Of a stretch of 13,047 nucleotides of DNA, positions 1 through 7,277 are shown in pieces; position 1 is the first letter of the stretch; each line of letters begins with the position of its first letter. This DNA is from RUG721 sp040307385. GTDB lineage: Bacteria; Actinomycetota; Coriobacteriia; Coriobacteriales; Atopobiaceae. The stretch lies in NCBI GenBank assembly GCA_040307385.1, contig JAWRJQ010000017.1, positions 1 to 13,047 on the forward strand. Direction: 5' to 3'. A model generated the notes under the pieces. The model did not search any database and was not told the origin of the DNA. It saw nothing but the letters and a program-made list of their open reading frames with translations. The position numbers and the translations under genes were made by a program.

Positions 1-2184
1 CTGGAGAGCGAGAACGGTGACTACGTGTACTCTGCCACCCACATCTCCGCCTCATCCGGCGGATCGGGCACCGGCACCCTCGCCAACAAGATCAAGATCG
101 TCAAGGTCGATGCCGAGGACGGCGCCACCCCCATCGAGGGAGCCGTCTTCGAGGTGACCGCCCCCAACGGCACCACCTTCACGCTTACCACCGGCGCGGA
201 CGGCACCGTTACCTCGGGCACGCTCACCTCGGGCACCTACAAGGTCAGGGAGATTGCGGCGCCCGACGGCTATGTGCTCGACGACACCGAGCATGAGCTC
301 GTGGTCAACTCGGAGGGCGGAGCTATTCTTGATGCCACGAACGAGCCCGAGCGCGTGGATGTTCCCGTCAAAAAGATCTGGGTCGGACCCAAGGCTGGCC
401 CCGTGACCATCAGGCTTATCGCCGACGGCACCGACACCGGTAAGACTGTCGAGCTTTCCGAAGACAATAACTGGTCCGCCATCTTCGAGGGCCTTCGCAA
501 GTTCCAACCGGGAGCCGGCGGCACCGAGATCGTATACACCGTCGAGGAGGTCCCGGTCGCGAACTACGATCCTGCGGTCTCCGGCAACGCGGACTCCGGC
601 TTCACCGTCACCAACACCAACACCGAGACCGTGAGCATCCCGGTTACCAAAGCTTGGGAGGATGCAGGCGACCAGGACGGCATCCGCCCGGGCAGCATCA
701 CCGTCGAGCTTTATGCCGACGATGTGGCTACCGGCAAGACGCTGACGCTCTCCGAGGCCGGCAACTGGACAGGCTCCTTCACCGAGCTCGCACGCTACGA
801 TGCGAATGACGGCCACGAGATCGTATACACCGTCAAAGAGGCCGACGCGCCCTCCGGCTACACCGTCGCCGTCTCCGGCGACACAGGGAGCGGCTTCACC
901 GTCACCAACTCGTACACGCCCGAGGAGATCTCCGTCCCCGTCACCAAGACCTGGATCGGGCCCGCAGGCAGCGAGGTGACCGTCCGCCTGCTCGCCGATG
1001 GCGCCGAAACCGGCAAGACGCTGACGATCACCGAGGCCGGCGGCTGGGCGGGCTCCTTCGACGGCCTGCCCAAGTACCGCGACGGCGGTACCGAGATCGT
1101 CTACACCGTCGAGGAAGACCCGGTGGCGGGCTACATCTCGAGGGTGAGCGGCGACGCCGGGAGCGGCTTTACCGTCACCAACATCAATGCCGCAACCACG
1201 GAGGTCGAGGGCGCCAAGACCTGGGACGATGATGCGAACCGCGACGGCGTGCGCCCTGCGAGCATCACGATCCGCCTGCTCGCGAATGGCATCGAGGTCG
1301 CCAGCGCGACCGTCACCGAGGCCGATGGCTGGGCCTGGTCCTTTGTCGGCCTGCCCCGCTACGATGCGAGCGATGGCCGCGAGATCAGCTACACCGTGAC
1401 CGAGGACGTCGTGCCCGGCTACTCGACGAGCTATGACGGCTACGACGTCGCCAATACCCACGCACCCGGTAAAACCAGCGTGACCGTCGTCAAGGCATGG
1501 GATGATGCGGGCGACCAGGACGGCATCCGACCCGGCAGCATCACCGTCGAGCTTTATGCCGACGATATGGCTACCGGCAAGACCCTCACGCTATCCGAGG
1601 ACAACAACTGGATGGGCAGCTTCGAGGACCTCAACCAGAAGGATGCCGGGGTAGACATCGTCTACACCGTCAAGGAGGTTGACGTTCCCGCTGGCTATAC
1701 CGTCACTGTGACCGGCGACGCCACCACCGGCTTCACCGTCACCAACGCCCACGAGCCCTCCACGACGCGCGTCTCCGTGGCCAAGGCGTGGGCGGACGGC
1801 GACGACGCCGACGGAAAGCGCCCCGCGTCCGTCACGGTCAGGCTGCTCGCCGACGGCAAGGACGCCGGCAGGACCGTCGAGCTCTCCGAGGCCAACAACT
1901 GGGTCGCCACCTTCGCCGATCTCCCCGAGTTCGAGAACGGCAGGAAGATCGCCTATACGATCGAGGAGGTTCCCGTCGAAGGCTACGTCTCGAAGGTGAC
2001 CGGCGACGCGGCCTCCGGCTTCGTCGTCACCAACACGAGGGAGACGACGCCCCCGCCGCCGTCCACGTCCGCCGTGCCCAAGGCCGGTGACGCGGCCTCC
2101 GCGACCGGCGCATGGATCGCAGCCCTGCTCGGCGGCGCGGCGGTCTCGCTGCTGCTGTGGCGCAGGACGCGGAGGGAGCTCTAG
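1..2184 (+). CDS. LPXTG-like surface protein with SpaA and six Cna-B repeats (5' partial)
   Basis: The frame is open from base 1, so the N-terminus with its signal peptide lies outside the window; 727 residues are visible. Domains in order: a SpaA-like prealbumin-fold domain (nt about 82-350, E-box-like KVREIAAPDGY), then six Cna-B domains starting near nt 355, 631, 928, 1204, 1480 and 1771. Each repeat keeps a Lys before Trp (KIW, KAW, KTW, KTW, KAW, KAW), a Glu in YTVxE or YTIEE, and a terminal Asn (TNT, TNS, TNI, ANT, TNA, TNT). This is the triad expected for an intramolecular isopeptide bond in each. A proline-rich linker (nt 2050-2061) precedes the sorting signal VPKAG (2074-2088), a hydrophobic span and the basic tail RRTRREL. 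Known of the family: such repeats form a rigid stalk that holds a tip domain away from the wall. Inferred: a wall-anchored adhesin or ancillary pilin. The ligand-binding end is not visible. The gene ends before a terminator and is probably transcribed apart from the pilus operon. Confidence 0.9.
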   Translation: MESENGDYVYSATHISASSGGSGTGTLANKIKIVKVDAEDGATPIEGAVFEVTAPNGTTFTLTTGADGTVTSGTLTSGTYKVREIAAPDGYVLDDTEHELVVNSEGGAILDATNEPERVDVPVKKIWVGPKAGPVTIRLIADGTDTGKTVELSEDNNWSAIFEGLRKFQPGAGGTEIVYTVEEVPVANYDPAVSGNADSGFTVTNTNTETVSIPVTKAWEDAGDQDGIRPGSITVELYADDVATGKTLTLSEAGNWTGSFTELARYDANDGHEIVYTVKEADAPSGYTVAVSGDTGSGFTVTNSYTPEEISVPVTKTWIGPAGSEVTVRLLADGAETGKTLTITEAGGWAGSFDGLPKYRDGGTEIVYTVEEDPVAGYISRVSGDAGSGFTVTNINAATTEVEGAKTWDDDANRDGVRPASITIRLLANGIEVASATVTEADGWAWSFVGLPRYDASDGREISYTVTEDVVPGYSTSYDGYDVANTHAPGKTSVTVVKAWDDAGDQDGIRPGSITVELYADDMATGKTLTLSEDNNWMGSFEDLNQKDAGVDIVYTVKEVDVPAGYTVTVTGDATTGFTVTNAHEPSTTRVSVAKAWADGDDADGKRPASVTVRLLADGKDAGRTVELSEANNWVATFADLPEFENGRKIAYTIEEVPVEGYVSKVTGDAASGFVVTNTRETTPPPPSTSAVPKAGDAASATGAWIAALLGGAAVSLLLWRRTRREL
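661..757 (+). repeat. Near-identical DNA repeat in Cna-B domain 2 (partner 1504-1600)
   Basis: Bases 661-757 match 1504-1600 at 90 of 97 positions by eye. Both segments encode the start of a Cna-B domain, with GDQDGIRPGSITVELYADD shared. The other four repeats are clearly more diverged, so repeats 2 and 5 probably arose by recent duplication or gene conversion. Confidence 0.85.
1504..1600 (+). repeat. Near-identical DNA repeat in Cna-B domain 5 (partner 661-757)
   Basis: This is the second copy of the repeat at 661-757, at an offset of 843 bp (three repeat units). Of the seven differences, six lie in third codon positions; the other turns Val into Met (GTG to ATG). Confidence 0.85.
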
Positions 2185-2231
2185 GCTAACCCCCCTTCCC
2201 GAGAGATCCCCCGGCCCCAGGGGATCGAGCG

Positions 2232-2268
2232 GCCGGGCCGACGGAGATTCCGCCGGCCCGGCTTTTTT
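2232..2268 (+). terminator. Rho-independent terminator after the Cna-B repeat gene
   Basis: GCCGGGCCG-A-CGG pairs with CCG-C-CGGCCCGGC around the loop AGATT, followed at once by six T. It lies 48 bp after the stop codon and closes the upstream transcript, separating it from the pilus operon. Confidence 0.93.
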
Positions 2269-2754
2269 ATCGCTGAGTCCATGCCATTGCATGAGTCGCC
2301 GCGTATTCGTCGATAAGCTGGTCCCATGAAATCATCAGCTGGCTTGACGATCGCGTCTCAGCAGGACTGCGTGAAACGGGTACGACCATCGCCTAGAATC
2401 GCTGATCGTCGAGACCGACGGATTCGTGAGAGAGGCGATGGCCGCAGTGGATAGGTGAGAGCAGATGGGCGATGCCACCCCCAAGATTTCGTGCCTCTAT
2501 GATGGGATAACGACTCACCAGAGCTCTGATTCTCTCGACAGACCGAAGTCCTTGCTTGTAAGTTGCGCGGCTACATCAACGTTCGGGATGCGTTCTTTCA
2601 GGTCCCATACCGTGCGCGTCGCGTCCGCCCGACGCAGCCCCGGTCCGCCCGTTCGGGCATACGATGGGGAGAACGTGCAGGTCTGCAGCGGGGGCATGCG
2701 ATTATGCGATCCAAGGGGTCATTTCCCCGACTGGATGGAGAAAACATATTGACC
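2269..2754. other. Intergenic stretch with no recognisable gene
   Basis: About 490 bp between the terminator and the riboswitch promoter. Short open frames exist on both strands, for example a 60-codon frame on the minus strand (2515-2697) and a short plus-strand frame ending near 2458. None has a good ribosome binding site or a family I recognise. It may be decayed coding DNA; I see no transposase, tRNA or repeat in it. Confidence 0.5.
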
Positions 2755-2782
2755 TTGACCAAAACTTACCCTACTTTATTAT
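2755..2782 (+). promoter_or_regulatory. Probable sigma-70-type promoter of the pilus operon
   Basis: TTGACC (2755-2760) and TATTAT (2777-2782) are separated by 16 bp, in a locally AT-rich island within high-GC DNA. A second TTGACC lies just upstream (2749-2754) but its spacing of 22 bp is too long. A transcript starting near 2789 would begin only about 10 nt before the riboswitch aptamer, which is the usual arrangement. Confidence 0.75.
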
Positions 2783-2798
2783 CGCTAATCGAATATAT

Positions 2799-2882
2799 AC
2801 AATCCGGCAAACCCGTCGAAAGGCGGCGACGCAAAGCTACAGGGCCTTAACTGGCAGCCAGCTGCATCGTTCCACGGAATGT
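2799..2882 (+). ncRNA. Cyclic di-GMP-I (GEMM-I) riboswitch aptamer
   Basis: The core follows the class I c-di-GMP aptamer: GGCAAAC (2806-2812); a hairpin CCGTC-GAAA-GGCGG (2813-2826) with the GNRA tetraloop; GACGCAAAGC (2828-2837); CTACAGGGCCT; then the tetraloop-receptor-like TGGCAGCCAG (2852-2861). Aligned from memory with the Vibrio Vc2 aptamer, the ligand-contact positions G20, A47 and C92 correspond to G2807, A2834 and C2865. A closing helix P1 may form between 2799-2806 and 2875-2882 with one mismatch, but it leaves an unusual 9-nt insertion, so P1 is tentative. It sits in the 5' leader of the pilus operon. c-di-GMP-I riboswitches are known to control adhesin, pilus and motility genes in other bacteria, which fits the genes downstream. 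Confidence 0.87.
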
Positions 2883-2901
2883 TGCAGCTGGCTGCTTTTT
2901 T
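2854..2901 (+). terminator. Riboswitch expression platform: intrinsic terminator
   Basis: The 13-nt arms 2854-2866 and 2883-2895 (GCAGCCAGCTGCA and its exact complement) form a perfect stem with a 16-nt loop, followed by six T (2896-2901). The 5' arm is also the receptor-like hairpin of the aptamer and contains the predicted ligand-contact C2865. The terminator and the folded aptamer should therefore exclude each other. This suggests that ligand binding permits read-through into the pilus genes. Confidence 0.9.
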
Positions 2902-2997
2902 ATCTGGATGATCGGGCCTGGCCGCGCAGGCCTGTACGAGAACGACGCTAAGACGAGGGGCCCGCACGGGGCCGAGAAGGAGACGGTGGGGAGCCAT

Positions 2998-5637
2998 ATG
3001 AGCGCAAAAAACAATGGGGGGTTACGCGCATTAGCCGGTAGGCTATTCGCCGTATCGGCCCTCCTCGTAGCAACCCTCGGGGCTCTTGCCCCCACAACCG
3101 CACATGCAACCAGCCCCGGCGTGTCCATCTCCACGCCGCCGATCCACCAGAAGATACTGGGCGATATCAATTCGGACGGCACGTACGACCTCACGCTGAC
3201 AGTTCGCGGCGAGACTGACTCGGCCGTCTCGCAGCAGCGCGCGAACGTGCTCGTTATCGTCGACACCTCCTCGAGCATGACCGAGCGGACCGTTTTCGAT
3301 CCGAGCATAACGCGCTTGCAGGGTGCGAAGAACTCGATCAACCAGCTCTCCAACACGCTTCTCGGCCTCAATATCGCCGCGAATGCAGACATCGTCGAGA
3401 TGGCGCTGCTCTCTTTCAACAGCTACACGAACACCGAATGCGATTGGACCTCGGATCTCGGGACCTTCCAGAATGCAACCAACGCTATGACCTGGGCTGA
3501 GGGCACTAACTGGGAGCTCGCCTTGGATGTGGGGAAGCAGATGGCCGACGCCAAGGCTGCCGACGGCGATCCCACCTACGTCATTTTCTTGACGGACGGC
3601 CTGCCCACCAAAAAGAAGCCTTCCATTTGGTGCAACCATGACGAGGGATATCAAGTCTCCCTTGACGAGGCGCGTTCATTCGTGCAGGCCGGCTACCACT
3701 TCTATTCGATCTACATGTTTGGCGGCCACAACTACCTCAGCCAGCTCACGAACTACGCCCATACGGGCGATCCCTATGGCGATCCTGGCGGAACCTACTA
3801 CTACCCGGCTACCGACACGCCGGATCTGCAAGCCGCGCTCGACCAGATCGCTGCGGTCATCACCAAGACCATCACGTATAAAGACATCGTCATCGACGAC
3901 AGGCTCGATGCCGTGAACATGGAGTTCGCGGGGAGCGGAACGCCGGAATACGTTCTGACAAAGAAGAGCGCGTCTACCGGCGAGGTGATAGCCACCTACG
4001 ATTCGGCAAGCGGTACGCTCACCGGCGAATGGGACTATGTCCTCCCTACATTCGACCTCGACGATAAATCCTTGTCGTGGAGGCCCGAGGCGAATGCCGA
4101 GACCATACTCGACAACGATGTTACCTACTCCATAACCGTGAAGGTGCGGCACACCCAGGCGGCCTTCGATGCCGTTGCCGACGAAACGGCGGAGCTGCAC
4201 GTCGGCGACAACGACGGCGATGGGGCAGACGACGCCGAAGGCCTCTACTCCAACGACAACGATCGTGCGACCATCACGTTCAGCACGATCCTGACGGAGA
4301 CCTCCTCCAGTGGCGGCACAACGTCGACGGTGACCGGGCCGCAGACATCCCCCTACAACAAGCCCGTCGCGACCCCTCCCGCCTCGACCATCACCATCGT
4401 TAAGCACTGGGCTGGCGACGGCCACGAGCAGGCTACGCCGAGCCGACCGGCCGAGCTCCAGGGCGTCGTCACCCGCGATGCGGGAACGGCTGGCGAGAGA
4501 ACCTACAGCGTCACCCTGACGCCGTCGGCAGACGATCCGGATGTCTACACCACCACCCTGCGGGTTCCCGCGGGACCGGATGGGCATACCTACACGTTTG
4601 CCGAGACGGTTCCCGCTTACTACACGGCCTCGGCGGTGGCGGCGAGCGCAGACGGCACCTCGTCCGCCTCGGGCGGAACGCTGACGCTTTCGGGCATCAC
4701 GCCGCAAACCGGCCGTTTCGAGATCACCAACACCTATGAGGCGACCGGGTCTGCAAGCCTGTCGGCCACCAAGATCCTCCAAGGCAAGGAGCTCGAGGCC
4801 GATCAGTTCGAGTTCACGCTTACCGGCGCAGACGACAACGTGCTGCAGGTCAAGGGAAATGCCGCCAACGGCACGGTGGCCTTCGATGAGATCGCCTACA
4901 CCGCTCCGGGCACATACCGCTATACGATCGCCGAGACCCAGGGCGGCGGTATCGGCTATGTGAACGATACCCATACCGAGGACGTCACGGTCACCGTTAC
5001 CGACAACGGCGACGGCACGCTTGCAGCGGCTGTTTCCTATGATGCCGATGGGGCGGTGTTCACCAACAAATACGTTGCGGTTCCCGTTGCCGTTCTCAAG
5101 CAGAGCTCGGGCGACGGCACCCCCGCGTTGGAAGGAGCGCAGTTCACGCTCTATCTCGACGATGGCAACGGCGTCTTCGGCAGCGAGGATGCTGTGGCAA
5201 CCACCTACAGCGACGAGGCCCTGACGACCGAGATTTCGGGGTCGGTGGTGACGACCGGCTCCGACGGCAAGGCGATCTACTATGGGCTGGTCGCCGGCCA
5301 GACGTATTGGCTGAAGGAGACGCGCGCCCCGCTCGGCTACAACCTCGATACGCAGGCGCATGCGATTGTCGTCTCCGCAGATGGGGCCATCAGCACGCTT
5401 GACGGCAACGGAACGAGCGCCGCGCTTCCGATTGTGGACGGGATCGCAACCATAACGATTGCGGACGATCCGCTCCCGATTCTTCCGGGGACGGCAGGCG
5501 GGGGCATCATCGGCCTCCTCGTCGCCGGCTCAAGTTTAGCCATTGGTGGAGGAGCTGCGGCTATCCACGCACGAGTTCGCGGCAAGCGCAGAGTCCAGAA
5601 TGAGGCCCATGCTCCACGTCATATGAGATGCGAATAG
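2998..5637 (+). CDS. VWA-domain tip pilin / adhesin, sortase-anchored
   Basis: An 879-residue protein. I chose ATG 2998 because it opens a classical signal peptide (basic start, hydrophobic core to about residue 30, AHA cleavage site at 35-37) with GGGGAG and AAGGAG just upstream; an in-frame ATG at 2908 would add a non-secretory leader. Domains: a von Willebrand factor A domain (about 84-288) with a complete MIDAS, D89-x-S91-x-S93, T170 and D200; a beta-rich linker with a calcium-loop-like DxDxDGxxD at 404-412; a Cna-B domain (about 464-580); an FctA-like isopeptide linker domain (about 584-695); and a SpaA domain (about 696-822) with E-box Glu774 (YWLKETRAPLGY). The C-terminus has sorting signal LPGTA (829-833), a hydrophobic span and a rather long basic tail. 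Known: VWA pilins sit at the pilus tip and bind host ligands through the metal site. First gene of the riboswitch operon. Confidence 0.92.
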   Translation: MSAKNNGGLRALAGRLFAVSALLVATLGALAPTTAHATSPGVSISTPPIHQKILGDINSDGTYDLTLTVRGETDSAVSQQRANVLVIVDTSSSMTERTVFDPSITRLQGAKNSINQLSNTLLGLNIAANADIVEMALLSFNSYTNTECDWTSDLGTFQNATNAMTWAEGTNWELALDVGKQMADAKAADGDPTYVIFLTDGLPTKKKPSIWCNHDEGYQVSLDEARSFVQAGYHFYSIYMFGGHNYLSQLTNYAHTGDPYGDPGGTYYYPATDTPDLQAALDQIAAVITKTITYKDIVIDDRLDAVNMEFAGSGTPEYVLTKKSASTGEVIATYDSASGTLTGEWDYVLPTFDLDDKSLSWRPEANAETILDNDVTYSITVKVRHTQAAFDAVADETAELHVGDNDGDGADDAEGLYSNDNDRATITFSTILTETSSSGGTTSTVTGPQTSPYNKPVATPPASTITIVKHWAGDGHEQATPSRPAELQGVVTRDAGTAGERTYSVTLTPSADDPDVYTTTLRVPAGPDGHTYTFAETVPAYYTASAVAASADGTSSASGGTLTLSGITPQTGRFEITNTYEATGSASLSATKILQGKELEADQFEFTLTGADDNVLQVKGNAANGTVAFDEIAYTAPGTYRYTIAETQGGGIGYVNDTHTEDVTVTVTDNGDGTLAAAVSYDADGAVFTNKYVAVPVAVLKQSSGDGTPALEGAQFTLYLDDGNGVFGSEDAVATTYSDEALTTEISGSVVTTGSDGKAIYYGLVAGQTYWLKETRAPLGYNLDTQAHAIVVSADGAISTLDGNGTSAALPIVDGIATITIADDPLPILPGTAGGGIIGLLVAGSSLAIGGGAAAIHARVRGKRRVQNEAHAPRHMRCE

Positions 5638-5749
5638 TCTTGAGCGCCTGATCTTCGAGCCCAAGGCGGGACGCACCGGTGTAAAAGCGGCAACAGGCAG
5701 ACGACAGCGAGCATGATGTCGCAGGATATAGCAAGAGTAAGCAGTTGAG

Positions 5750-5755
5750 AAAGGA
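5750..5755 (+). promoter_or_regulatory. Ribosome binding site of the major pilin
   Basis: AAAGGA lies 7 nt before ATG 5763 and decides the start over an in-frame TTG at 5745. The 125-bp gap after the tip gene shows no terminator and no convincing promoter. Confidence 0.75.
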
Positions 5756-5762
5756 ACGTAAG

Positions 5763-7202
5763 ATGAGAAAAGGTTTGAAAGCGACCCTCAACAAGCTGGG
5801 CGCCGCTGTTGCGGCACTTGCTGTTGCGGCGTCTCTAGCGCCTGCGGCGGCGCTTGCTGCGCCGACCAGCGCGACGGATGTTGCCGATAGCACGGTGACG
5901 ATCACCGGTCTGCTCAATGGTGACACGGTTTCTGCCTACCTGATCGCCGATGCGGACATCGATGCCGCAAACAACCTTACCTACACGATGGCAGCTGGTC
6001 TTCCTGCTGACTACGACACGATTGACGAGCTTGTTGCCGTTGCGTCCGATGGCACCGCCTTCACGCAGGGCAGCGCCATGCAGAACGCCGCCGCCGCCAT
6101 TGCAAAGGCCCTTTCCGATGCCAGCGTGCCTGCAGCAGCAACCGCAGCCGCAAGCGGCACTTCCGCCGAGCTCACCCTCGGCAGCGGCTACTATCTGGTT
6201 CGCGTTACGAGCACGAATGGCGAAACCCGTGTCTATCAGAACATGGTCATCGACGTGAGCCCTGAGGCAAACGGCAGCGGAACGTATGATCCCCATGCAG
6301 CCCAGAGCATCGATGTCAAGAAGACCGATGTCACCATCACCAAGACGGTCGGGGCAAACTACACCGAGTCGACCGATGCGTATTCCGTCGGCGACGAGGT
6401 GCCCTTCAAGATCGAGACCGCCGTGCCCAGCTATCCCGCTGATTCCACGAACGCCACCTTCGTCATCACCGACACGCCGACGGCCGGCCTCGAGATCATC
6501 ACGGGTTCCATCCAGATCAACGGCTCTGCCGCGGTCTCCGGTGCAGACTACACGATCAATGCCACCACGGGCGGCTACACCATCACCTTCGCCAAGGACT
6601 ACATCCTCGCGAATCCCGGCCTTGCCATCACGGTAACCTACAACGCGACGCTCACCTCGGAGGCATTCTCCCATGCTGCCGACGATGTGACCGGTAACAC
6701 CGCAACGGTGACCTTCAACCCGAATCCCTACAGCGATGGAACCGCTACGCCGGGTGACGACACGACCGTCCAGACCTACGGCTATGTGTTTAAGAAGGTC
6801 GATGCCAGCGGCGCGGCACTTGCCGGTGCAACCTTCACGATCACGCTTGCTAACGGGACGGAAGTCACCTCTACGTCCGACGCCAGCGGCTATGTCTGGT
6901 TCGAGGACTTGGGCGCCGGCACCTACACCGCTGTTGAGACCACCGTCCCCGCCGGTCATCTTAAGGCTCCCGATCAGACGTTCACGCTGAGCGCCGCCGT
7001 CTGCACGGAGGACAACCCCGCAACTCCTGAGATCGAGAATAACTATCTTGTCTCGACGGTGGATGTCGTCGACCCCGATCAGCCTACGCTGCCTACCACC
7101 GGCGGCGCCGGTACCCTCGCCATCACGGCTTTCGGCGTCGGTCTTCTTGCTGCTGGCAGCATTGTGATCCTTCGCGCTCAGAAGAAGCAGAACGAGAGGT
7201 AA
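5763..7202 (+). CDS. Major pilin backbone (fimbrial isopeptide-forming, LPXTG-anchored)
   Basis: A 479-residue protein, the usual length for a SpaH/EbpB-type shaft pilin. The signal peptide (MRKGLK start, Ala-rich core) is cleaved near ALA at 30-32. Next come an N-terminal domain (about 33-180), a D2-type fimbrial isopeptide domain (about 188-333, beginning DVTITKTVG), and a SpaA/Cna-B domain (about 336-435) with E-box Glu392 (YTAVETTVPAG). The sorting signal is a canonical LPTTG (443-447), followed by a hydrophobic span and a KKQNER tail. The usual VYPKN pilin motif is not present. The equivalent position reads IDVKKTD, so K186 or K187 is the likely lysine that class C sortase joins to the LPTTG threonine of the next subunit. 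It lies between the tip pilin and the two sortases, the standard order of a pilus island. The abundance of the product is not shown by sequence; the shaft role is inferred from the domain type. Confidence 0.92.
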   Translation: MRKGLKATLNKLGAAVAALAVAASLAPAAALAAPTSATDVADSTVTITGLLNGDTVSAYLIADADIDAANNLTYTMAAGLPADYDTIDELVAVASDGTAFTQGSAMQNAAAAIAKALSDASVPAAATAAASGTSAELTLGSGYYLVRVTSTNGETRVYQNMVIDVSPEANGSGTYDPHAAQSIDVKKTDVTITKTVGANYTESTDAYSVGDEVPFKIETAVPSYPADSTNATFVITDTPTAGLEIITGSIQINGSAAVSGADYTINATTGGYTITFAKDYILANPGLAITVTYNATLTSEAFSHAADDVTGNTATVTFNPNPYSDGTATPGDDTTVQTYGYVFKKVDASGAALAGATFTITLANGTEVTSTSDASGYVWFEDLGAGTYTAVETTVPAGHLKAPDQTFTLSAAVCTEDNPATPEIENNYLVSTVDVVDPDQPTLPTTGGAGTLAITAFGVGLLAAGSIVILRAQKKQNER

Positions 7203-7264
7203 GCTAGGATCTTCGGTTTTAGCTCAGGATGTATGGATAGAGAACCGACACGCATTCTAAGGGC

Positions 7265-7270
7265 AGGAGG
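7265..7270 (+). promoter_or_regulatory. Strong ribosome binding site of sortase 1
   Basis: AGGAGG lies 7 nt before ATG 7278, an ideal distance. It decides the start against an in-frame ATG at 7233. Confidence 0.85.
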
Positions 7271-7277
7271 GCGACAT

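Noticed and set aside
355..2046. Tandem Cna-B repeats as a CRISPR-like or satellite array
   Set aside because: The units are about 280-300 bp, in frame, and each encodes a complete protein domain.
2515..2697. 60-codon minus-strand frame
   Set aside because: No ribosome binding site, promoter or recognisable family; kept only as part of the unexplained spacer.
2908..2997. In-frame upstream start for the tip pilin
   Set aside because: It would put 30 polar residues in front of a clear signal peptide, and ATG 2998 has its own ribosome binding sequence.
3676..5361. 561-codon open frame on the minus strand
   Set aside because: It lies opposite the tip pilin, has no domain or start signal, and is an expected shadow in high-GC DNA. 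The same holds for the minus-strand frames at 52-1461 and 5835-6959.
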